Positions 16,748-24,694 of a stretch of DNA of 30,784 nt are shown here, one piece after another. The stretch covers positions 1 to 30,784 of the forward strand of contig DATHPP010000324.1 in NCBI GenBank assembly GCA_035483795.1, read 5' to 3'. The stretch comes from DASXMX01 sp035483795 (GTDB lineage Bacteria; Planctomycetota; Phycisphaerae; Tepidisphaerales; Tepidisphaeraceae). A program made the position numbers and the translations under genes. Positions within the stretch are counted from its first letter, which is position 1. Each line of letters starts with the position of its first letter. The notes beneath the pieces are model-generated. The model ran no database searches. It saw only the letters and a program-made list of their open reading frames with translations, and was not told where the DNA came from.

Positions 16748-17203
16748 CTAAGACGGCTTCACCAGAAATAGAATCGCCCCGAATTCGACAGGCTGGCCGT
16801 CCTGGATCAGGATGCGGACGATGGTGCCGCTGCACTCGGCCTTGATGTTGTTGAATGTTTTCATCGCCTCGATGATGCAGACGTCGGTGTCTTCGTTGAC
16901 GCGAGACCCGATGGCGACGAAGGGCTTTTCGCCGGGCTTGGGCGCCGCGTAGAAGGTGCCGACCATCGGGCTGGTGATCCGCAGGTAGTCGTCATCGGCC
17001 TGGGCCGATGGTTCGGCCGCAGGATTCGCACCAGCGGCCGGCAGCGAAGCAGCGGACGAGACGGGCGCATGTGTCGCGGGCAGGGTCCCGAAGACCGCGC
17101 CGCGCTTGAGGATGACGCGACGGTCGCCGTCGCGAACGTCGACGGTGTTCAGGTCGGCCGAGGCCATCAGCTCGACGAGCTTGGCCAGCAGGTTGACGTC
17201 CAT
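16748..17203 (-). CDS. accB: Acetyl-CoA carboxylase, biotin carboxyl carrier protein AccB
   Basis: Carries the biotin that AccC carboxylates. It is 151 residues: a leading helix MDVNLLAKLVELMASADLNT with VDVRDGDRRVILKR, an Ala/Pro-rich linker (about 45-75), and a C-terminal biotinyl domain with SPMVGTFYAAPKPGEKPFV and the biotinylation site EAMKTFN, in which Lys is the modified residue. The ATG at 17203 gives the usual BCCP N-terminus but has no clear ribosome site. A TTG at 17275, overlapping the pepP stop, would add a Lys/Arg-rich 24-residue leader and couple translation to pepP; I cannot decide between them. The stop is a TAG followed by further in-frame TAGs from the adjoining repeat. Confidence 0.95.
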   Translation of the reverse strand: MDVNLLAKLVELMASADLNTVDVRDGDRRVILKRGAVFGTLPATHAPVSSAASLPAAGANPAAEPSAQADDDYLRITSPMVGTFYAAPKPGEKPFVAIGSRVNEDTDVCIIEAMKTFNNIKAECSGTIVRILIQDGQPVEFGAILFLVKPS

Positions 17204-17267
17204 GGGGCTGGAGGAGGCGAGCGGCGCAGACGGCGCTTGTTCCCGGCGCTTTTTCGGTTTTCGTTTT

Positions 17268-18404
17268 TCACTCAATGTGGCAGCCCTCGAAGCTCCGGTC
17301 GAGGCTGGACAGCACCTCGCACCCGGAGTGGGTGATGAGCACGTCGTCCTCGATACGGACCCCCCCTTCGCCGGGCAGATAGATGCCGGGCTCGACGGTG
17401 ACGACCATGCCGGGTCGGAGCTCTTCCTCCCCCCCGATCTTTCGCATGGATGGAAGTTCGTGGATATCGCGGCCGATGCCGTGACCGAGCCCGTGGCCGA
17501 ATTCCTTGCCGAATCCGGCATGGTCGATGACGTCGCGGGCGACCTGATCGGCCTGCCGGGTGGTGACGCCGGGCCGGAGGAATTTGATTGCCGCCTGCTG
17601 GGCCTCGAGAACGGTCTTGTAGATCTGTTTCATCCGGCTGCTGACCCGGCCGATCATCAACGTGCGTGTCAGGTCGCTGCAATAACCTTTGTAGAGCGCG
17701 CCCCAGTCGATGAGCAGCGGCTGGTCGCGGGCGACGAGGGCTTCGCCGGGGCGGTAGTGCGGCAGCGAGCTGTTGGCGCCCGCCGCGACGATCACCGGAA
17801 AGCTACTGTTGCTGGCACCGCGCGAGCGCAGCTCCAGGACGAGCAGCCCGGCCATGTAGTTTTCCGTCTGGCCTTCGGTGATTTCGGAACGAATGGCCTC
17901 GAAGGCCTCCTCCGCGACGCCGACCGATTTGCGGATCAGGTCGATCTCATGATCGTCCTTCACCTTGCGGATGGTCGACATCACGTCCTCGAGCGGCACG
18001 AGGTCGACTGCCGGTGCCCCTTCGATTTCCTTCACCGCCTTGTCGATGGCATGAACCTGACCGAAGGTGATGAAGTTGGCCTCGAAACCGATGCGGGGTA
18101 ACTTGAGGCCGGCCAGCAGTTTGGCGACGGCATCCGACATTTTCCCCTCGCGGAGGGTCTGCTTGAGCCATCCGGCTTCCTGCTCGGCCTGCTCCTGATA
18201 GCGAAAGTCGGTAACGAGGTAGAAATCTTTTTCGGTGATCAGCCCGACCGAATCCTCGCCCGTGAAGTTGGTGAGGTAGGCCAAGTCGGGAGGATGCGTC
18301 AGCAGGAGACCATCGAGCTTCAGCTCCTTGAGGGCATCACGGACGTTGTTTTGCCGGACCTTGAGATAGGCCTTGGCGCGAGAGACGACTGGCTTGGTTT
18401 GCAT
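17268..18404 (-). CDS. pepP: M24 family Xaa-Pro aminopeptidase
   Basis: Two-metal peptidase that removes an N-terminal residue preceding proline. It is 378 residues with a creatinase N-domain (about 20-150) and the pita-bread catalytic domain (about 155-370). The metal ligands are visible: Asp in LLIDWGALYKGYCSD and the second Asp there, His in FGHGLGHGIG, Glu in VTVEPGIYLP, and Glu in VRIEDDVLI. It heads a minus-strand operon with accB and accC. In many bacteria pepP or pepQ is followed by efp before accB; efp is absent here. The promoter must lie in the 154-base gap shared with the divergent ligase-domain gene. PepQ-like specificity is an alternative. Confidence 0.93.
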   Translation of the reverse strand: MQTKPVVSRAKAYLKVRQNNVRDALKELKLDGLLLTHPPDLAYLTNFTGEDSVGLITEKDFYLVTDFRYQEQAEQEAGWLKQTLREGKMSDAVAKLLAGLKLPRIGFEANFITFGQVHAIDKAVKEIEGAPAVDLVPLEDVMSTIRKVKDDHEIDLIRKSVGVAEEAFEAIRSEITEGQTENYMAGLLVLELRSRGASNSSFPVIVAAGANSSLPHYRPGEALVARDQPLLIDWGALYKGYCSDLTRTLMIGRVSSRMKQIYKTVLEAQQAAIKFLRPGVTTRQADQVARDVIDHAGFGKEFGHGLGHGIGRDIHELPSMRKIGGEEELRPGMVVTVEPGIYLPGEGGVRIEDDVLITHSGCEVLSSLDRSFEGCHIE

Positions 18405-18558
18405 TCGGTCTTCCGTGAATAGGCCGCAGGACCGTGAGGCCGGCCACTCAAGTGGGTCGGAAAGTAATGGACGTGGGCGGGCGCTGTCAACCGCCGGCCA
18501 TCTCGCAGGCGAATAGGACGTTGCGCGCTATCGAGGGGATTGCTAGGATCGTGTTTCC

Positions 18559-19356
18559 ATGGAGCTTGCGGATATGGCAAACGGGGCCAAAACATCCAAA
18601 TCGCTGAAGGAATATCGGGCCAAGCGCGATTTTAAGAAATCCCCCGAGCCCAGCGGGACGGCCAAGCCCAAGCGGGTCGCCAAGGGCAAGCCCGGCAAAC
18701 ACTACTTCTGCGTGCAGAAACACCTTGCCAGCCAACTGCATTACGATTTTCGACTCGAACACAACGGTGTGCTGCTTTCCTGGGCGGTGCCCAAGGGACC
18801 GTCACTGAACCCCAGCGACAAGCGGCTGGCCATGCGCGTAGAAGACCATCCGCTGGAATACGGCGACTTCGAAGGCGTTATTCCAGAAGGGTACGGGGCC
18901 GGGATCGTCATGCTCTGGGACCGCGGCAAGTGGATTCCGGAAGTCGATGACGTCGATGCGGCGCTGAAAAAAGGCGATCTGAAATTCACGCTCGAAGGAC
19001 TGAAGCTGCGGGGCTCGTGGGTGCTGGTGCGCACCCGCGTCGGGCCAAAAGGTGCCGACGGGCAGTCGCGTTCGTGGCTGCTGATCAAGCATCGCGATCA
19101 GTGGGCCGGGGAAGTGGACGTTACGGCGCTGGACAAGAGCGTGAAAAGTTTCGGGGATTTTGCGGACATCCTGGCCGCGGAGAAACCGGATGTGTGGGAG
19201 TCGCATCGCCCCGCCGGCGGCGGCGAGGCCGGTGCAATGCTCAGAGAGATCATCGAAAAGGCGGCGAAGCTGAAACTGGCCAGATCAGATGCAAAGAAAG
19301 CGAAGTCGACGACGCGAAGCAAACCGGGGGTAACGCGTCATCGCTTTGCCGGCTGA
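18559..19356 (+). CDS. Stand-alone LigD-type 3'-phosphoesterase domain protein
   Basis: A 265-residue protein equal to the PE domain of NHEJ ligase D, which trims 3'-phosphates and ribonucleotides at DNA ends. After a basic leader (residues about 1-50) come HYFCVQKHLASQLHYDFRLE with the catalytic His and Asp/Arg region, LLSWAVPKGPS, RVEDHPLEYGDFEGVIPEGYGAG with the second conserved His, VMLWDRGKW, and SRSWLLIKHRDQWA. The C-terminal tail is Lys/Ala-rich and could bind DNA. No ligase or polymerase domain and no Ku gene are adjacent, so it acts alone or with partners elsewhere. An ATG at 18574 is an equally possible start. Its last 19 bases overlap the convergent sigma factor gene. Confidence 0.92.
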   Translation: MELADMANGAKTSKSLKEYRAKRDFKKSPEPSGTAKPKRVAKGKPGKHYFCVQKHLASQLHYDFRLEHNGVLLSWAVPKGPSLNPSDKRLAMRVEDHPLEYGDFEGVIPEGYGAGIVMLWDRGKWIPEVDDVDAALKKGDLKFTLEGLKLRGSWVLVRTRVGPKGADGQSRSWLLIKHRDQWAGEVDVTALDKSVKSFGDFADILAAEKPDVWESHRPAGGGEAGAMLREIIEKAAKLKLARSDAKKAKSTTRSKPGVTRHRFAG

Positions 19357-20414
19357 GTGACGCCGTAATTGGCGTGTGTGGCGGCGGAGACGGTCTGGCG
19401 GGCCTGTTGCATCGGCCCGCGCAAAGCAGAATCGGGCGCGGGCGCGTCAAGCAGAGAGACGTAATCGCTGGGGGCGAGCGTTGCCGGCCAGGCTCCGGGA
19501 TGTATATCAGTCGCGGCGTGCGTCGGTCGCAACGGAAAAGTTGCTCCAGCGCTGCGGTCTGCCGCCACGATGGCGGCGGCGCCCGCGAAGGTCAGAAGAG
19601 CGACCGCAACGACCTTTGCCTGGGCCGATAGTGCACCGCGCAATGCGATGCGCGTCAGCAGGGCTGCGTGGTGCGAGAGAACAGCCGTGGCGTGGGCGCC
19701 CAGGGCGAAGGCGGTGGCCGCCTTGCTGGTCGAAGCCACCAGCGCCGGATGAACCGCGCAAGTGAGATGCCGACTCAGCGTCCCCCCCAGCACGCTGGCC
19801 GACAAAAGCCGTTCGCCGTCGCTCAACCGCCGCCGCAACATCTCTTTGGCGCGGTTGAGCCGGGTCACCAGGGTCCCCTCGGGCCAACCCAGGTCGCGGG
19901 CGGCCTGACGGTTGCTTTTGCCCTCGAGGTAGCAGGCAACGATGGCGGCGCGGTACTTGGCGGGCAGATGATTAATCTCCTGATCCAGCCGGGCCTCGAG
20001 CTCGGGCGCCGGCGGCTCAGATTGGGCTTTGGCGGTGCGCATGAGTATCAATCGGTTGAGCATCGCGTGGCGGCGCGCGTTGATCGCCCGCGCCTTGGCG
20101 GCGACGCGATAAGCGACTCCGTATAGCCAGTTGGCCAGGAGCGCCGGATCTTTGATGGAGGCCGCCTTTTTCGCCAGGACCAGGAAAGTGACCTGAAAGG
20201 CATCTTCTGCATCTTGCCGGCTGTGCAGCGACCGCCGGCAGACCCCCAGAACCATCGGCCCGTGCCGCCGGACCAGCTCGGCAAACGCGCGTTGACGCCC
20301 CGCTTCGGCAAAGAGCCGAAGCAGTTCGGCATCGGTTCGTTCGGTAGCCCTGCTGTCGCGCGGCGGACCGCTCACGGCCAACTCAACCGACCCTGCCGAG
20401 TTCTTTAGCGCCAC
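19338..20414 (-). CDS. ECF sigma factor with C-terminal transmembrane extension
   Basis: A 358-residue sigma70-family protein. Region 2 is about 30-105 (RAFAELVRRHGPMVLGVCRR, DAEDAFQVTFLVLAKKA, ANWLYGVAYRVA). Region 4 is about 135-200 (INHLPAKYRAAIVACYLEGKSNRQAARDLG with an HTH and EGTLVTRLNRAKEMLRRRL). Usual ECF factors end near here; this one continues for about 155 residues with a hydrophobic segment VVAVALLTFAGAAAIVAA (about 265-282) and a Pro/Ala-rich distal tail. That layout matches planctomycete ECF factors that carry their own membrane-bound regulatory domain. The start is a GTG at 20414 with GGAAAGG six bases upstream. It lies downstream of the prepilin-type gene on the same strand. 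Confidence 0.92.
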   Translation of the reverse strand: MALKNSAGSVELAVSGPPRDSRATERTDAELLRLFAEAGRQRAFAELVRRHGPMVLGVCRRSLHSRQDAEDAFQVTFLVLAKKAASIKDPALLANWLYGVAYRVAAKARAINARRHAMLNRLILMRTAKAQSEPPAPELEARLDQEINHLPAKYRAAIVACYLEGKSNRQAARDLGWPEGTLVTRLNRAKEMLRRRLSDGERLLSASVLGGTLSRHLTCAVHPALVASTSKAATAFALGAHATAVLSHHAALLTRIALRGALSAQAKVVAVALLTFAGAAAIVAADRSAGATFPLRPTHAATDIHPGAWPATLAPSDYVSLLDAPAPDSALRGPMQQARQTVSAATHANYGVTQPAKR

Positions 20415-20491
20415 TACGCACCTTTCCGAAACCTACTCCCTTGCTAAGGGCCAGGCGCATTCAAATATTCCGAAAGACGGCCGCAAGCCGC

Positions 20492-21331
20492 TCAGGGGAC
20501 CGATCCCGGCGGAGTCGGGCCGCCGGACCAGGCCTCAAGTTGGTAGGCGTCCGTCGTGTCCCTGGTGGCCAACACGTTAGCCGCACTATTTGTGTCTTGA
20601 AAGAAAATGGGGTTCGCGTACTGCCAGAACAGGACATGGCCATCGACGAACGAGATCGTGCACCCGGCGTTGGGCCCGTGGGTGTGGAACGTGCCGGGCA
20701 ACTGAATGAACTTCTGGGCGGGATAGAGTGGCGTCGCAAATGAGCTGTTCAGATGGCCGTTGGTGTATTCTGGGTTGCCCGCAGAATCGACCTCAGGTCC
20801 TGCTTCAATGAAAGCAAAAGTTCGTTCCGGCTGAGGGACCTGCCCCAAGTTGAAAAGCGTGGTCGGGCGACCGATCCGCCCGGCCAGAAGCCCGTTGATC
20901 ACGTAGATCGTATTGGGCACGGAAGAATCGTTCGGGCAGAAGTAGACCTGATTGTCTTTCAAATAGGGCCACAGCGCACCCGTGGTGAGGTCCTGATTGG
21001 GGGTGGCGTCGGCGATCCAGCTCCAGAAGAAAACGGGCTTCTGGGCGGGCGGGACGCCGGCCAGCGCATAATTCGTGAGGTTTGTCATCGGCTGCATTTC
21101 GGAACTACAGAAATGGCCTTTGTTCTCTCCGGCGTACATCAACCATGCCATCGTCAACTGCCGGAGGTTGGACAGGCACTTGGCGCGCCTGGCTTGCTCG
21201 CGGGCCGCGGCGAGCGCCGGAAGCAAAATGGCCACAAGAGCGGCGATGATCCCGATCACGATGAGGAGTTCGACCAGGGTAAACCCGCGGCGAGGAACAG
21301 TTGGCGACCGACACGAGTATGCGCGATTCAT
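20492..21331 (-). CDS. Prepilin-type protein, DUF1559-like
   Basis: A 279-residue protein with a type IV prepilin leader: RRGFTLVELLIVIGIIAALVAILLPAL from residue 15, with cleavage expected between Gly16 and Phe17 and the conserved Glu at +5. The long helix continues AAREQARRAKCLSNLRQL, as in the large planctomycete family often annotated DUF1559. The C-terminal half has HTHGPNAGCTISFVDGHVLFW, a relaxed form of the H-X9-DG motif (H-X11-DG here). Expected to be a pseudopilin of a type II secretion-like or surface structure; many paralogues usually exist per genome. GAGAGGG precedes the ATG. It lies between a TolB-like gene and an ECF sigma gene, all on the minus strand. Confidence 0.93.
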   Translation of the reverse strand: MNRAYSCRSPTVPRRGFTLVELLIVIGIIAALVAILLPALAAAREQARRAKCLSNLRQLTMAWLMYAGENKGHFCSSEMQPMTNLTNYALAGVPPAQKPVFFWSWIADATPNQDLTTGALWPYLKDNQVYFCPNDSSVPNTIYVINGLLAGRIGRPTTLFNLGQVPQPERTFAFIEAGPEVDSAGNPEYTNGHLNSSFATPLYPAQKFIQLPGTFHTHGPNAGCTISFVDGHVLFWQYANPIFFQDTNSAANVLATRDTTDAYQLEAWSGGPTPPGSVP

Positions 21332-21401
21332 GTTGCCCTCTCACCGATTACTGCTTGGTGAGAGGGCAGACGTATTCATTTCTCTCGCGGATTTACCGGA
21401 T

Positions 21402-22526
21402 TTACCAATCTTTGGGCGGGTGGAAATGGGCGACGAAGATCTGGGTGGTGTTGTCGCGGGCGCGCTTGCTGGTCCACATGAGGTATTTGCCGTCGTTGGA
21501 GAAGACGGGAAGGATGTCGGCGCCGGGGGAGAAGGTGACGCGGTTGTTGTGGGAGCCGTCGTCGCGCATGACGTAGAGTTCGTAGTTGTCGTGGCCGTGC
21601 CGGCTGGTGGAGTAGATGATGTGCCGGCCGTCGGCATACCAGTAAGGGCCCCAGTTAACGTTGTTGTCGTGGGTGATCTGGCGCTCGGCGGATTTGCCGG
21701 TGATGTTGCCGTCGGCGTCGAAGGCCAGGTCGGCGACGAAAATCTGGAGCAGGTCGTTGTGGTGGCGATCGGACCGGTAAACGAGGCGCTTGCCGTCCGG
21801 CGAGAAAAACGGTCCGCCGTCGTAGCCGGGGTTGTCGGTGATCTGGACGACGTGGGAGCCGTCGGGGTGCATGACGTAGACGTCGCCGTCGGTAGTGCGG
21901 AGCGAGCAGAAGACCAGCCACTTGCCGTCGGGGGAGTAGGCGCCCTCGGCATCGTAGACGTCGTTGTTGGTGATCGGATGGGTTGCGAGGTTGACGAAGC
22001 CGCCGGGCTTGACGCTTTGGACCCTCGCCTGCCAGTCATCGCTGCGGAAGATTTCCATTCCATGGGGGAAGGCCCAGCGGTAATTGCGGCCGCTGCGCTG
22101 ATAGCCTTCGCTGGGCTCGCGGCGATCCTCCTTGCCGGCGGTTGAAGCGAAGATCAGGGACTTGCCGTCGGGGGAAAAATAGCCGCACGTGTTTCGGGAG
22201 GGCTCGGGACTGATGTGAATGGGGGCGTCAGCGCCGCTGATCTGGCCGGCCTGGTACTTCAGGTGGGCCAGGTACATTTGGTAATGCTGCTGGCCGGGGG
22301 GGACGGCTTCAAAAATGATCCACTGCAAATCGGAGGAAAAGTAAGCTTCCCCGGCACGCTCAAAGCCGCGGGTGAGCTGCACGATATCGGAAAGCGTATC
22401 GGCTTCGCTGGTGGTTGTGCCGGTGCCCGAGGGCTGCGAGGCGGCAGGAACGTCGGCAGACAACGCGGCGCAGCAGGTGAGTGCCGCGACGCCCAGTGAA
22501 AAGAGGATGGCTCGGTAAACTGGCAT
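21402..22526 (-). CDS. Exported TolB-like propeller protein (WD40-like PD40 repeats)
   Basis: A 374-residue protein with a Sec signal peptide (residues about 5-23, AALSA cleavage area). PD40 blades follow: GYFSPDGKSLIFAS, GAYSPDGKWLVFCS, PFFSPDGKRLVYRSDR, YWYADGRHIIYSTSR and VFSNDGKYLMWTS, alternating with IFVADL, LYVMRDDGSH and VYVMHPDGSHVVQIT. Such proteins are periplasmic beta-propellers, related to the TolB C-domain and to peptidase S9 propellers; no catalytic domain is attached. Role probably binding or scaffolding. It is the first gene of the minus-strand trio with the prepilin-type protein and the sigma factor (70- and 77-base gaps). It is divergent from the HD-like gene across about 208 bases. 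Confidence 0.9.
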   Translation of the reverse strand: MPVYRAILFSLGVAALTCCAALSADVPAASQPSGTGTTTSEADTLSDIVQLTRGFERAGEAYFSSDLQWIIFEAVPPGQQHYQMYLAHLKYQAGQISGADAPIHISPEPSRNTCGYFSPDGKSLIFASTAGKEDRREPSEGYQRSGRNYRWAFPHGMEIFRSDDWQARVQSVKPGGFVNLATHPITNNDVYDAEGAYSPDGKWLVFCSLRTTDGDVYVMHPDGSHVVQITDNPGYDGGPFFSPDGKRLVYRSDRHHNDLLQIFVADLAFDADGNITGKSAERQITHDNNVNWGPYWYADGRHIIYSTSRHGHDNYELYVMRDDGSHNNRVTFSPGADILPVFSNDGKYLMWTSKRARDNTTQIFVAHFHPPKDW

Positions 22527-22734
22527 CTGATTCGTCCGCCACGACGGTGGTCAGGTTTTTCGTTCGCTTAACGGCGACCGAGAAATTACAATCCGCGTGG
22601 GGTTGACCAATTCTCGATCGCGCAGGAACGATCATACTAGTCGTCGCAGATCGGGCAACGAGACAGCCGATAATCGTGGAACAGACTTCGCCGGACAGAG
22701 GCGGCGCGCAGATTGGGTGTAGCACGGACGCATC

Positions 22735-23379
22735 ATGTCACTGGAGCAAAAGGTGAGAGAACGTCTTCAGCAGGCCTTGGCCGTTGTGGATGAGCACGGG
22801 ACGATGGGCCCGCGGCTGATCGACGATGCGGTGCGGCTGTTCGCGCGCATCGGGAAGTTCGTGGCGATGAAGCTCGTGACCGAGGGCGTTGACGTGGATG
22901 CGCTGGAGCTTGCGTGCTATGCGATCCAGCTACAGGCCCGCCGGACCCGATCGCTTCCCACCGGCCGAGTCGCACGGACGAGTCTCCGCGAACGAGCGGA
23001 AGAGACCGCCGAACTGCTGCTGAGCCTGGACCTGGACGTCGACGAGGAGCTTCTGGACCGCACCACGCGCGTGCTGCTGGAGATGCCGCACCGGTCGCCA
23101 ATGCTCGATGAGTCAAAACTGCTGGCCGATGCGGTGAATCTTGACGATTTCGGTATCACCGGGCTGGTTCAGCAGGCGATTCAGACTTCCCGCCAGGGAG
23201 ACGGGATCGTGCAATTCGCCGACGGGCTCCAGAAGCGCGAGCAGTACGGCTATTGGGACGCCCGCCTCAAGGACGGCTTCCACTTCGCCCCGATCCGCCA
23301 GATCGCCCGCCGGCGCCTCGACAATGCCCGCCATGTCGCACTGCTGCTCTTGGCGGAGATGCGCGACGACCAGCCATGA
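22735..23379 (+). CDS. Predicted HD-like alpha-helical protein of uncertain function
   Basis: A 214-residue all-helical protein. The segment KLLADAVNLDDFGITGLVQQAIQ resembles the fourth-ligand region of HD-superfamily phosphohydrolases (D-A-x-x-L-D-x-x-G-x-x-G), followed by the usual C-terminal helices ending RRRLDNARHVALLLLAEM. The earlier His and His-Asp pair of an active HD site are not evident in the expected positions; the first half (DEHGTMGPRLIDDAVRLFARIGKF, residues 19-42) does not fit them. It may be a degenerate, regulatory member or a distinct helical family. No clear ribosome site precedes the ATG. The amidohydrolase gene follows after 76 bases on the same strand. Confidence 0.6.
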   Translation: MSLEQKVRERLQQALAVVDEHGTMGPRLIDDAVRLFARIGKFVAMKLVTEGVDVDALELACYAIQLQARRTRSLPTGRVARTSLRERAEETAELLLSLDLDVDEELLDRTTRVLLEMPHRSPMLDESKLLADAVNLDDFGITGLVQQAIQTSRQGDGIVQFADGLQKREQYGYWDARLKDGFHFAPIRQIARRRLDNARHVALLLLAEMRDDQP

Positions 23380-23455
23380 ATCGAAACGGGGCGCACTTGT
23401 GGTGTCGACGCGATCGGGAATTGCGATTCTGATTTGAGATTGAACAATTCACGGA

Positions 23456-24694
23456 ATGCCGGCCAAGACTTTGCTACGGGGAACCTGGGTTGTGCCGATG
23501 AGCGGCCGGCCCATCAGAGACGGCGGAGTCCTATTCGCCGGTGATCAGATCCTTGAGGTCGGCCCGGGGAAGGCAATTGCTACCGCTCATCCCGATATAC
23601 GGACCCTCGACCGGCCCGGATTCACGGTCATGCCTGGGCTGGTCAACCCGCACACGCACTTGGAGCTGAGCGAGTTCCACTGCGGCGCGCGACCCGCAAG
23701 TTTCGTCGACTGGATCATGCGACTGGTGCCCCGCGGGCAGACGACCACAGAATCGGTCCGAGCATCGGTTGCGCGATCGATCCCGTTGGGGGTGGCGCAG
23801 TGCCTGCGGTTTGGCGTGACCTGTGTGGGCGACATCAGCCGGCATTGCGCGGTCTCCCGGCCGCGGTTGCGAACCGGAGCGCTCCGGGTGGTCAGTTACG
23901 GCGAGGTGCAGGCGATGGCGCAACGCCGCGCGCTGCTCGAGGAGCGCATCGCCACTGCGATCGATGAGACGTTTGCTTCCGATTCTCTGAGGATCGGGTT
24001 GTCGCCTCATGCTCCCTTTTCGGTCGAACTCCAAGGATACCGTCGATGTCTGGCGGTAGCGCGGGAAAAGGGTTTGCCGCTGGCGACGCACCTGGCCGAG
24101 ACACCCGATGAAGCGACGTTTCTGGAGAAACACGCCGGCCCGTTCCGCGATCTATGGGGTCATATCGGTGCGTGGGACGACCAAGTTCCCAGGTTCTCCG
24201 GCGGGCCGATCCGCATGGCACACGAGGTTGGGCTTCTGGACTATCCGACGCTCCTGGCGCACGTGAATTACTGTGACGACGACGAGATGGCCCTGCTGTC
24301 GCACGGCAAGGCGAGCGTGGTGTATTGCCCGCGGACGCATGCGTTTTTTGACCATCCGCCGCATCGATGGCGCGCGATGCTCGACGTCGGGATCAATGTC
24401 GCTATCGGAACCGACAGTTGCGCCAGCTCGCCGGACCTGAATCTCCTCGAGGAGCTTCGAGTCCTCCGGCGAATCGCGCCTAATTTTCCCGCAGCCCGGC
24501 TCTGGGAGATGGCCACGATTCGCGCAGCCCGGGCGATTCAGATGGATCGCCAGGTCGGAACTCTGGAGGAGGGAAAGCGTGCGGACATGGTGCTGTTCGC
24601 CACGCAAGCGAGCGATCCGCAGACTCATATTCTGGATGAAAACCTGGTTCCGGCGGAGACGTGGATCGGAGGAAGGCCTTGCTCACCAGGTTGA
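23456..24694 (+). CDS. Amidohydrolase-superfamily deaminase (AtzA/TrzN/MtaD-like)
   Basis: A 412-residue metal-dependent hydrolase. The N-terminal composite domain is GVLFAGDQILEVGPG. The TIM-barrel ligands are PHTHLELSE (two His), ATHLAETPDE (third His), LAHVNYC (fourth His) and GTDSCASS (Asp). The C-terminal stretch GTLEEGKRADMVLF closes the composite domain. This ligand set marks the cytosine/adenosine deaminase-like branch that includes S-adenosylhomocysteine/methylthioadenosine deaminase, atrazine chlorohydrolase and the aminofutalosine deaminase of the futalosine menaquinone route. Which reaction it performs cannot be told; no mqn genes are adjacent. Its last 12 bases overlap the convergent PH-domain gene. 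Confidence 0.88.
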   Translation: MPAKTLLRGTWVVPMSGRPIRDGGVLFAGDQILEVGPGKAIATAHPDIRTLDRPGFTVMPGLVNPHTHLELSEFHCGARPASFVDWIMRLVPRGQTTTESVRASVARSIPLGVAQCLRFGVTCVGDISRHCAVSRPRLRTGALRVVSYGEVQAMAQRRALLEERIATAIDETFASDSLRIGLSPHAPFSVELQGYRRCLAVAREKGLPLATHLAETPDEATFLEKHAGPFRDLWGHIGAWDDQVPRFSGGPIRMAHEVGLLDYPTLLAHVNYCDDDEMALLSHGKASVVYCPRTHAFFDHPPHRWRAMLDVGINVAIGTDSCASSPDLNLLEELRVLRRIAPNFPAARLWEMATIRAARAIQMDRQVGTLEEGKRADMVLFATQASDPQTHILDENLVPAETWIGGRPCSPG

